Below, piece by piece: positions 12,401-24,400 of a stretch of DNA of 29,356 nt. The number at the start of each line of letters is the position of its first letter. The first letter of the stretch is position 1. The notes beneath the pieces were generated by a model that saw nothing but the letters and a program-made list of their open reading frames with translations, searched no databases and was not told the DNA's origin. This stretch comes from Apostichopus californicus. Taxonomy: Eukaryota > Echinodermata > Holothuroidea > Aspidochirotida > Stichopodidae. Location of the stretch: contig JAIPMN010009989.1 in the NCBI GenBank assembly GCA_020650975.1, forward strand, positions 1 through 29,356. The letters run 5' to 3'. A program made the translations under genes and the position numbers.

Positions 12401-15400
12401 CAATATTTTTCTTTCAATCTCTAAGGCTGAAGAAAAAGTTCAACAAATTTCTAAATTTCTGATGTTATGTGTTTGTGTCTTACATGTTAAAGACATATGA
12501 AATGCTGGCTGGTTGAGAAAATTCTCATTGTCAGAGGGAAATGGAATATTTACTTAAAGTGCTATTTATTTTAGTTACCTCAATAGATGAAAATTCTTAA
12601 TAAGCACAGTTAAGTTTTATCAATTTGCAGTCTTGTTTGGAGTAATATTTGGTGAAATTTGGCAACCATTTACATTTTTTCTGAAAACAGGAAAAGAAAC
12701 CAAACTAGTCAAGTTTAATGAACTTCAAGTCTCTGAAGTTTTGGAAATTTATCAAACATACCAAAGAAAAAAAGACAATAGCAAAAAGAATCCAACTTTA
12801 AAATCAGAAAAGAATTTAGCAGGCTGAGAACATCATAGCAACCAACAGACTGTCCCCCTCTTCATGTCTCTGACTCAAAGACTTGTAAGTTGTCGCAAAT
12901 ATACCGATGCCCACCCGCTACAGGAGTCATGCAAGTGACTATTGCTTGTTGATTTGTGATCTTATAGCCTTAATTTAACTTGATTTAAAAGTGTTTTTTT
13001 GTCACTGCTGTTTGTGCATAACAGTTGCCTGTATGTCTCCAGATACTGTCGGCTGTTAATTTAAAGAAGACAAACTGTTATTGTTTTGCTACTATTTGCG
13101 ATTTCACTGCTACTGACCGCTGTTCTTGGTGTGTTACGTTCCTTGATTCAGGCTTTGATGGTACCAGCAACGTCCTAGCGGGAAAGTTATTCGGTATTCC
13201 AGTCAGTGGGACTCATGCACATTCCTACGTCATGGCACATACGGGAGTATCTCAACTAGCCTCTAAAGTAAGTCAACGTTTACTCTTTACTTCAGAGGAT
13301 GACGTGAGGCAGAATGTTTACTCTTGATCGGTGAATTTGATTTATCCGGTATCACATTGTAAAATGCTATGCAAAATGCTGTGTAAAATGCTGTGCAAAT
13401 TGCTATGCAAAGTGGGCAAATTGCTATGCAAAGTGGGCAAATTGCTATGTAAAGTGGGCAAATTGCTATGCAAAGTGGGCAAATTGCTATACAAGTGCAT
13501 AGATGTATAGCAGTTTTAGTACACAGGAAACACATAGTATTTTATAAGATACAAAGTTAATCATAGCCTTCAAAACTGATGTGCAACCTTGTTACACTTA
13601 TTTATTCCCTGTTGATTTCGTATAGTTTAAGCAAATGGACTAAAAAGAGAGCTAAATATGTTTCCATAGCTCTTCCGGCTTTCGTCTTTAAGAACGCTAA
13701 GTCTCTGGAATGCTCCTGTTGAGGCTAAACTGATGATGTTGTTAGCTTCTCAGAACAAGCCCAACTGTTATTTTACGTTGAATTTATTTCTCTGAAGAGT
13801 ACTGCAAGTGGTCATCTCCATCATCGATAGGAATTATCAAACATTAGATTCCGTACATAGCTACTTGTATTTAGTTTATACGTCATAGAGACTGTACATA
13901 GCTACTTGTATTTTGTTAATGGGTCATTCCGTGTCAAATCACGGATGGCTGTTGCTGCACCCTCTCCAAAAACTCCCAAATTTATTGTATGCTTGGAACA
14001 CCATGAAATAACCATAGTCTGAAAATATCAGTTGCATTGCTTCAAAATTAGCCGATTTATCACACTTTATCTCATAGATACTGTACATAGCCACTTCTAC
14101 TTAGTTAATACCTCATAGAGACTGTACATACAGTAGGTCAGACATTGTTTTAAATAATTACTTTAGGCAGAATTTATTAGTCTGGATGTGTTATATAGTC
14201 CAACAAAACTGGAAAGAAAAATTGAGTAAGCTGTTTCTACGAGCAATTCTGGTTTTCAAGATATTCATCAGCAGAAACATGTCAATACTCTTGATTGCAT
14301 TGGCTTGATGTTCTTGCATTGAGGTTTGTGTTGTTTATGTGCAAGGAACTGACCTAATAGTCTGTGTTTAGACTAAGTAGTCCAGCCACTTTAAGTGATG
14401 ACCCCTCAGATGTTTAAATGGTCATTTCTGAAAAATGGAAAGCGGTATAGAAATACAACCTGCACTGATAGCAATGTTTTATTTACAGTGTAATATAAAA
14501 CATATCAAAATTTTAGTTTGATTTGTTTTATTTACAGTGTACATGAAATATATCAAAATTAATTTTGATATGTTTTATTTACAGTGTAATATAAAACATA
14601 TCAAAATTTTAGTTTGATATGTTTTATTTACAGTGTACATGAAATATATCAAAATTAATTTTGATATGTTTTATTTACAGTGTAATATAAAACATATCAA
14701 AATTTTAGTTTGATTTGTTTTATTTACAGTGTACATGAAATATATCAAAATTAATTTTGATATGTTTTATTTACAGTGTAATATAAAACATATCAAAATT
14801 TTAGTTTGATTTGTTTTTATTTACAGTGTACATGAAATATATCAAAATTAATTTTGATATGTTTTATTTACAGTGTAATATAAAACATATCAAAATTTTA
14901 GTTTGATTTGTTTTATTTACAGTGTACATGAAATATATCAAAATTAATTTTGATGTGTTTTATTTACAGTGTAATATAAAACATATCAAAATTTTAGTTT
15001 GATTTGTTTTATTTACAGTGTACATAAATCATATCAAAATTAATTTTGATGTTTTATTTACAGTGTAATATAAAACATATCAAAATTTTAGTTTGATTTG
15101 TTTTATTTACAGTGTAATATAAAACATATCAAATTAATTTTGATGTGTTTTATTTACAGTGTACATAAATTATATCAAAATTAATTTTGATGTTTTATTT
15201 ACAGTGTACATAAATCATATCAAAATTAATTTTGATATGTTTTATTTACAGTGTACATGAAATATATCAAAATTAATTTTGATATGTTTTATTTACAGTG
15301 TAATATAAAACATATCAAATTAATTTTGATATGTTTTATTTACAGTGTATATCAATCATATCAAAATTAATTTTGATGTTTTATTTACAGTGAACATGAA

Positions 15401-18400
15401 ATATATCAAAATTAAGTTTGCAACTAGAGTCATGCTTAAATTTGTTCCCCTTCAGAAAGTTCAGATGTGATTCTGTATCTGTTTAACGATTTTATTTAAA
15501 AAGTGTCTTTGCAAAAAATATTTATTGGAATTGAAAGTAATTTCATTAACAACTAGATAATTAGTTCATATGTTGTTAAGTCATATGTTGTTAAGTGTAG
15601 TTCATAAGTTCATATCGTTGTCAAATGGGTGTCTTAGTTTGATAACTTTGCTGAATAATTTTGGTAATCTTGGTAAAAAGTCCTCAAAGGTGAGTATCTT
15701 CTTGCAAAGGTCTACTTTTAGGAGATATGGTGAAGTTTCAAATTTCAACATCCCATTATTGTTGCAGAGAGTATAATTCAGTAAAACTCTTTATTCTGCT
15801 GGTTCAGTGCATTCGGATATGTTTCATTGTTAAGATAAGAAAGTATTACAACGTTTGCTGCATCTTTACGATGGTAAGGTATTGTGAAATTCATCGTAAA
15901 ATTATATTAAATTTGCATGTCTAGGGCTAGAAAAAAACACAAGACGATTTTGAATATAGATCCAGGCTGTCAAATGAGACAAATATTCCACTGAACCAAT
16001 TTATTTAAAAAATAAAAACGGTATAACATTACATAGAACTCGTGCAAGATATGTTCGATTGACCCTGCATTGTTCCGTCCCTAAATAAAATATTTCACTC
16101 TTACTATGTTTCCCATTTCCCATTCAGGAATTATCTCCCAAAGACAGACCCTCGGAGTCTGTTGACTTTCTCACCCTCTGTCAGAAGTGGAAGGAACGCG
16201 TTTGTCAGGCTTGCAGGGTTTCCGTGGGACAGACAAACGACGGGGAACTCGCATCTTACATTTCATATTCCTTGGCCTTTCCTAATGGATTCCTTGCCTT
16301 ACTTGATACATACGACATCTTGAGGTAAGTGCCAACCCCCCAAAAAACGGGATAAAAGTACCGTTAAAAGGTTACTAAGAGAGTATTTTATTGCTGGAAA
16401 CTATTTTTTTTCAACGTCACTTTCTTGCTAATATGCAACCCTCCCAGCTGCAGCCCTTCTTTTGTGGTTGCAATGTAACGTTTCTCTCCACGCAAAGATG
16501 CAATGCAACGTACATATCTAGGCTAAGGAACAAGATGTAGTGATGGGGCGTTCAACTGAAACAGAGTAGAATATCTTCTTCTCCTTCTTACTTCTCCTAT
16601 ATAACTTATACAATTTCATCAGTATGCAGTTTGTATGTTGGAATGCTATTTACCTCAGCAATTACTTCATTTTAAAAGACAACCTAAGATGTTTTTCAGC
16701 ACAGTTGCCACGGTAACATCACTATTAAAGTCCTACCATTGCCAGATGCATTCATAAACTTCTGACTTTAGTTTTCAAGTTAAAAAAAATATACCCCACT
16801 ACAACCCCAAAATAAAATGAGGATGTGGTTTTGATCGATGCAGACAGTTTTCTGCAATGACCTTTAAAGGGTGTAAAGACTCGCGCAAAAAGAAACGTCT
16901 AATGCCGGTAATCTGACCTAGTTTCGAATGTGGTGTAACAGAAGTGTTAGACACCACCATCGATCCCAGAAAATACACACACAGCTTGCTACCGTCGGTA
17001 CTTAGACACTAGTGTACAGTCAGTACATACACCTGCGGTCAATACCCACAGCACAGTGTATAAACGATACAGCGATGGACATCTCAGGTCCAGCTAAAGA
17101 TAACAAGGCATCATGTTTCATTACTGTCTGCATTTTGTAGCCACACGAACAAAACGTTACTTGCAAGCAACAGAAAGTTAACTTTTTCAGATGGCCGCAC
17201 GCGGTTTGGGGCGAGTCTTCAATGCCTTTAACCACTGGAATATATATTACTTAAGTCTATCATATGCCACTACTTTTATCCACTTTAGAATAACATTCAC
17301 ATAAATTCAGTTTATAGTGACTAAACTCCGTTTTATATGATCTGTCATACAGTATTATCTCTACTTCTTTGTCTGTCAATATTTTGCTCTTCTTCTTCTC
17401 CTCCTCCTCCTCCTCCTACCAGGAGTGGATTGCCCAACTTCTGCACCGTCGCTCTGGCCTTACACGAACTTGGCTACAAGGCGATGGGGGTACGGATCGA
17501 TAGTGGGGATCTAGCCTACCTCTCCAACGAAATAAGAAAAGTCTTTCAATTGATTTCAAGAGAGTGAGTTTACATCTTACTGAACTATATAGTGGCCAAT
17601 ATTATATAAGATTGTCACCAAAAAAAAAAAAAAAAAAAATAGGCTAGAATTTGTTTACCGATATCGTTTGATAAACTGGCCTTTAATTTGGAACAAAAAG
17701 ATCACAATAACTTGACAAGAATTTCGATGTTTTCAATTAAATTCAGTCTGTTACTAATTATGCTATACACCAGGGATGTATCCAATAAGGAGAAAGCTTT
17801 TTGAAGTGCTGAATGTTATAAACCACCATGGTTTGTACTTAGTAAAATGCTCTCTCGTTCTTTTGGAAATATGCCCAAATATTGTTATATCCAGAGGACA
17901 GTTTTGTATCAAGCAACTCTTTTGTAAGAGGGTAGATAGGGAATAGTTTGACATGTGGCAGAACAGATAAAACACCAAGAAATGTATGGTGCTCAGGGCT
18001 TAATATTAATCTTGACAAGGGTTTGATATGTGGAAATAGGATAAAGCACTATGATAAGTATGGTGTTTGGGCTTCATATTAATCTTGACAAGGGTACAAT
18101 AATGCAAAAAGTGATTCCAAAGGGACTCAGCAAGATTAATACAAGTTTTTGTGACAGGATATTTTGTTTTGTCACCGTTGTTCATTCTTCTTGCCCTTAG
18201 TGCATTTGGAGGAGGATGGGGGGAGGAGGGAGGGGGGAGGAGGGAGGGGAGGTGAGGGTGAAAGAGTGGAAAACTGAAAGGACACTCAAGTAAATTTGAT
18301 TATTGCTCTTGGGTATGTTATGAGCCCTGTATGCAGTTTAAACATTTCGAAAGGTTTAAACAGAATCTTTGTTGTATTCCTTTTACAGGTTTAATGTTCC

Positions 18401-21400
18401 ATGGTTTGCAGATTTGACAATAGTAGCTAGTAATGATATTGATGAGGAGACACTCCTTTCACTTAATCAACAGGTAAGGAGGGAAAAGGAATGTGGGGGT
18501 GGGGAGGGTTGGTGACAAAGTTCCTCACTACATCTGACAGAATTAGAAATTTACATATGCATATTCATGCTGAATATTTGGATTCTCTTCAGTAAGAACA
18601 AAAATCATATTGATTTGCTGCAGAAGTCAAAATTCATTTGAGGTCATCAGAGTTAAAGATTGTGTAACACAATAACTCAGAAAGGAGAGCTTGTATGAAC
18701 TCCATATGTTGGTATGTGCAGGAGATCCATCTTAGTGAATGAACCTGTATTGTTTTCTGTGAAGGTCAAAGGTCATTTGAGGTCAACAGAAGTCAAAGCA
18801 CAAATTTCTTTTTGGAATAAAGTCAAAAGGTAAGCTTGGATGATTTGAATACTTGGTTTGTTCAGTAGATCCATCTTAGTGAGTAAACAACTGTGTCAAT
18901 TTCTGTGAAGGTCAAAGGTCATTTCAGGTCAACAGAAGTCAAAGCACAAACTTCTTTTTGGAGTAATGTCAAAAGTAAAGCTGGAATGTACTCAATACTC
19001 GGTCTGTTCAGTAGATCCATCTTAGTGAGTAAACAACTGTATCAATGTCTTTGAAGGTCAAAGGTCATTTGTGGTCAACAGAGGTCATAGTGAAACACCT
19101 TGTAAACAGAATAACTACAAGAGTAACTTGGATGAAATCTTGATATGTAGGTCACTTCAAGTCAGCAGTGGTCAAAACTTGAAAAACTTGTGTTCAGTTT
19201 TACCTCAGATCTTCTCATTGAGCGGTAGTCTTGGCCAAGTCGTTTGTAATACTCTTTTTCTCGTGTGCTAACTGTACATGTTTGCCTCAGAGTCCGTTCC
19301 TGCCTACCACGAATGTGCTTGCCCACTGTAGTTTACATGCCCGAGGATCTGTCCGATACAAACGTCTTGGACATTTCTCCAAAAAGGCGTGTGAAGTTAT
19401 GCAAACTACGAAATCTTTATTCATATTTAAGTTATGAAATTGCATGTCATATGAGATCATGTTTCTTCCAAAGCAATAAGCGACCGTCTCGCAGTGTACA
19501 AACCAATCTAACCAAGTGATTGTTCATTGTGGGAGGCAGGGCTTGAATTATCATTTTTGAGGACGTGAGCCCAATTGGCAAACCTGATTGGCTTCTTAGC
19601 TTTTCCGAAGCGAATCTGCCAAAATCAAAGGAAAAACATAACTTAGTTTGTGAGAAATGTGCAAGACCCTAGTATCAATCGAAAGGGTTTACGCGGATGT
19701 TCTCTGGGCAGTACAGCAAATAGATACAGGAAAATAACTTTGTGAAAAAGAAAAGTACACTAGGCTGTTCATACTAGGGTCTTAACAAGACTAATTGATC
19801 GGTGGCAAAGAATCAAGCCAGTATGTTTTTCTGGTTAAATGCTGTGTTGGTAATTTGTCTCGTTTAATGTTAATGGTAACACACTGTGATAGAGGATACA
19901 ACTCATTTAGGATTTTAATTTAATTATAGTAAAGAACTACTCACTCGGCTGTTTCCTTCTTGGTCCGATTAGCTGCCAAAACAAGAATACCAGTAACGAG
20001 ACTGAACAAAACAGGAAATATTGTTTATTTCAAGTCCCCTCCGCATCTTAAGAATAATCAAAATAAATAAACTGTTAGCAAACTGCTTATCCACTAGAGA
20101 GCCTGTGTAATAGAATGTAACATTAATTTGGCCTGATGTTTCGATCCTAGCAGGATCTTCTTCAGAGGCTAAAATGAATAATGGTAAATATTGTTCCCTT
20201 CCACCAGTTTTCACTCAAGCCATGCTTCTGTGTGATTCAGAAATTCATGCATTGACGTCATCTGAAGGCTAAAATGACGTCTTATGTAGGCTAACATGAC
20301 GTCCTATGTAGGTTAAAAATGATATCCTCTGTAGGCTTGATATAATGTCCTCTGTGGGCCAAGATGACACCCTCTGTCGGCCAAAATGATGTTCTCTTTG
20401 GGCTAAAATGATGTCCTCTATGGGCCAAAATGGCACCCTCTGTGTGCCAAAGGGACGACCTCTGAAGGCTCAAATGACACCCTCTGTGGGCTCAATGATG
20501 TCCTCTGTAGGCTAAAATGGCACCCTTTGTGGGCCAAAATGACACCCTCTGTGGGCCAAAATGACGTCCTCTGTGGGCTAAAATGATGTCCTCTGTAGGA
20601 TAAAATGGCACCCTTTGTGGGCCAAAATGACACCCTCTGTGGGCCAAAATGACACCCTCTGTGGGCCAAAATGACACCCTCTGTGGGCTAAGATGATGTC
20701 CTCTGTAGGCTAAAATATCTTTTTGCATTGGTTTGGTATTTGGAGCAAGTCTTGGTCGGGTTGCAAAAATATTGCACACCCATAATTCAAAGAGCTGGAG
20801 TACAAGGTTTCTGCATTTAGTTTTTGACAGTATAAACCGAAAAGGTATCGTTCTGTCAAGGCATAAGTTTTCTGGTGAGAGGAAGTTTAGCTGCACGTGC
20901 AACCAACTACTTTAATTAAATGGATATTTTGTTGATAACTTCCATGAAACTTTTGATACTAACTGATGTTAAAATGTCACAGCAATGCAGTCTGTTATGT
21001 TTGACTAGTGACAAATTGTATGTCCCCAAAAAAATCAAGATGAAAATATAAATCTTTTTTGGATCTCCTTTTTTTATGTTGACATGTGATTGACATGTCA
21101 ATCTGCTTGAAGGGAGGGATGGTGTGTGTGTGCAGGGGGAGGTGGTGGGGTGGGGTGATGGTACCAGTTGCAGGTGGAAGTGTAATAGCGTAATCATTTG
21201 TGTTTTGAGCATAGTGGAAGTTCCTACTAGAATCAAATCACTCTTATGTGGTTGTAGATTTATGAATTTTACTTTAAGACTACCATAATTCATATTTCTC
21301 TCTCTCAAAGTTGGGTGTAAAATTGCTCTGCTGAATTTGCTCATACTCAACACTTTCTCTCTATCCCTGTATCATGAACACTTTGAAAGCTGCCTGTAGT

Positions 21401-24400
21401 GACACTTTGATCCATTACTATAAAGAGTTTAACTTTCCTTTGATAATCCTCACAGGGGCACAGCATCGATGCCTACGGTATCGGGACTCATTTGGTCACC
21501 TGTCGCAAACAACCTTCTCTTGGGGTGGTGTTCAAGGTAGGGCTGAGATTATTGTCAAAATCATTTTATGAGATTCCTTCCTGTTTGGTCTCTATCAGTA
21601 GGATTGTGATAAGAGCAATATAAAAAGGTTTGTGTAATGGCTAGGAGAGAATATACGGAAGTATGTATTGACCATTATTTGATATTATGACAGCAGTGAT
21701 GAAATTGAGTGATACTGAAAGCATGGTCAGAATGAAATTTCTGTTCGGTTAATTAGTACTTTTAGGTAAATACAGACAACAGCAATTTGTAGTCACAAAT
21801 GAAGTGGAAGATGAGCAGCACATAAATTTGGAAACTACTTAGGAAAAATAAAAAGTGATCCTGACACCAGTTTTGAAGTAAATATATATCACACCAAAAT
21901 AAAAAAAAATTTATGGAAATCCCTTTCCTGCTGAACTCTGGGTAATATTGATTGTTATTATTGATTATTAATACTGATGGATAATATTGATTGTTACCAC
22001 TGATGATTAATATTGATGATTAATATTGATTGTTAATATTGATTATTAATATTGATTGTTAAAGTTGGCTCTGTTGCCTGGTTTTGTGATTAGAAAGGTA
22101 CTGAATGATACCCCTAGCAAAGAAATGGATATATTTTTAGGGTTCCCCATAGGCTATGGACTAGATGGGTATAGTTGGTATGATACAGAACTTTTAAACT
22201 TGAGGTCATAGTCTCAAATCCAACTTCAGACAAAAATATCTTTCCTCTTTCAAAATCAGTTAAATTGAGATGGGAAATAATATTAAGGACATAATTCATT
22301 ATGAGGTGCAGTTAGAAGAGTACATGTATTAACATGCAGCAGCTAGTTGACAAATTTCAAAAGCTAATACCACTCTATACTGTCCTCTCATATCATGCTT
22401 CAAGGCACTCATACTGACAGTATGAATAGTTCCTAATCTTTATCTGATTCTAATGCTAATACCACTCTAAACTGTCCTCTCCTATCATGCTTCAAGGCAC
22501 TCGCAATGACAGTTTTAAGCAGTTCCCAACCTTGAATAGAAACATGATATTCATACAGCTCATATTATTGATGCAAAGTACTATTTAAAGAGGGAATTGA
22601 GAGAACAGTACATAAAAAGTTTAGTCTTTGCATAATTATGTTATTGAATATTCATATTAGTGCAGTTGCTTAATAGCTGTAGGATTGAAACTGCAGGTAT
22701 AGTTAGCCGATCAAAGCAAGTATTGATCATGTACTTTACTGTTTCATGCATTATATATTTCATGGACTGAATATCTTTCAATAATGATGTTATTGAATAT
22801 TTACAAGTATTAGTGTAGGTGCTTACAGTAGCTGTTGAATTAAAACTGCAGGTATAGTTAGCTCAGGGTCATGACAAGAATTAGTCCATTAACCATAGGT
22901 TGCACTTTTCAGCTCTCTTGACCTCAACTTACTGAAACTTTATCTCTCCTGCAAACAGACTGGTGAGTTTGGAAGAGTTGATTTGTTCACACCTTGCCAT
23001 GTCTGCCTTGATCTGATAGTGATTTGGCTACTAGCTGTGTGATGAGTTGCATAATAGACAAATAGGCAGCTCAACTAAGGTGCGAAAAGATGGGACTGAT
23101 CACTCAGCTAACCAACTGGAAAAAACCTGCCGTTCAGTACAAATGGCGGGTTTTGGATGCAACCTATAGCTAATGGACACTTTTACGGCATGGTTCCCTA
23201 ACTTTATCCCCCCACGAACCCCCTGTTGGATGTCAGAGTTGTCCACAAATCCCCAACTTTTCGAGACACGATCTGAGTCATTATTATACTATAATACGCA
23301 TAACAGTGCTTCGTAAAAGATCAAGTATCACATGCATGGTACGGTACTAGTATGGCAACATATATGCATATGGAACGCGAAAAGAGTTTGTCGATAGGAA
23401 CGACCTTTGTACAGTACTAAATTATATGATATATCAGATTTTTGTTCAACAAAAAGTACTCTAGTTTTGACTTTCAGAACCCCCTGGCATGGACTCACGC
23501 GCCCCCTGGGGGTGCATGCACCCCAGTTAGGTAACCCCATGAGTTAGCTTGTCGAAGGAATAATTGGTCATGCAGTTTAGTGTTTCATGCATTATACATT
23601 TCTTAGACAGAATATCTTTTACATAATGATCTTATTGAATATTAATACAAGTGGCCAACTGTAGTGTAGAAGAAATCAAATAAAACTTGCTGGTATGAAT
23701 ATGCATGATCTATTTATCATTTAATACTGTCTAGTTAGTACAAGTGGATGAATTGGCAAGAATCAAGCTCAGTCAAGATGTTGCCAAGGTTACCATTCCT
23801 GGTCAGAAAACTCTCTGCAGACTATATGGCAAAGATGGTGAGTTCATCAAACAGATTATTCAAGTCCGATCGTCTGCTGTTAAGTTTAATGTAACCTTCC
23901 ATGATTAATGATGATTTTTGCATAAAATTATTGCAACAAATATGGAAGGGTCATAAGTAAACAACTAAAAACATGCCTTTCTCTGATCTTTCACAGCAAA
24001 AACACCGCTGAAAATGTTACAGTACAGCTAAAGATTGAGAAGTTGGCATGCAAAAAATATTTTAGTAGCTGGTTACATATATTAATAGTTTGTATGATAT
24101 CAGTTCTCTTCACCTGCCAAATTTGAAGAATTGACCCGCCAAAGCAAACATTTGTTGAACTATGTTTGGTCATAACAGTGTATATTTCACCGAGTTTATA
24201 TTGCATATCATCATCTCATTATCACTGAATTGTATTCTCCAAAAAAACTGTCCAGTTTGTTCAGTTTAATATATATAATAAAGAGAGAGCAAGAAGATTG
24301 CACCCGATTCCCTGCCCCACTTAACAATTGATTTGTCATGGTACCTCTGTCTGTATCAATGTTCCCATTGTGTGCCCATAAGGCCCAGTCCATCGGGTTA

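Larger units (their letters stand above)
16325..17422. other. NAPRT intron 5, with a dispersed repeat and a (TCC)n acceptor tract
   Basis: A phase 2 intron of 1098 bp. It holds the second copy of the 4514-4697 repeat and ends in a CTT/CTC microsatellite that doubles as the polypyrimidine tract. The remainder shows nothing recognisable. Confidence 0.7.
17564..18388. other. NAPRT intron 6
   Basis: A phase 2 intron of 825 bp. It contains a poly-A run (17621-17639), a 75-bp duplication and a G-rich tract. The acceptor is TGTATTCCTTTTACAG. Confidence 0.7.
18474..21455. other. NAPRT intron 7
   Basis: A phase 0 intron of 2982 bp, holding the 145-bp AGGTCA repeat, a retroelement-tail-like hairpin and a 22-bp minisatellite, each listed separately. 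The stretches 19181-19960 and 20721-21455 show no recognised element apart from a GT/G-rich patch at about 21112-21165. The 145-codon minus-strand frame at 20916-21353 has no recognised domain. Confidence 0.6.
21537..23734. other. NAPRT intron 8
   Basis: A phase 0 intron of 2198 bp with a TTGATT-type minisatellite, two tandem duplications and two adjacent inverted-repeat elements, listed separately. The stretches 21537-21940 and 22066-22360 show nothing recognisable. Confidence 0.6.

Noticed and set aside
20130..20169. A working hammerhead ribozyme
   Set aside because: The core reads CTGAAGA rather than CTGATGA and no convincing stem III with a cleavage site was found, so only a hammerhead-like remnant is reported.
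20916..21353. 145-codon minus-strand open frame
   Set aside because: No recognisable domain, low-complexity middle (Pro/Ser/Thr from a CA/CC-rich patch), no splice or transcript evidence; likely chance.
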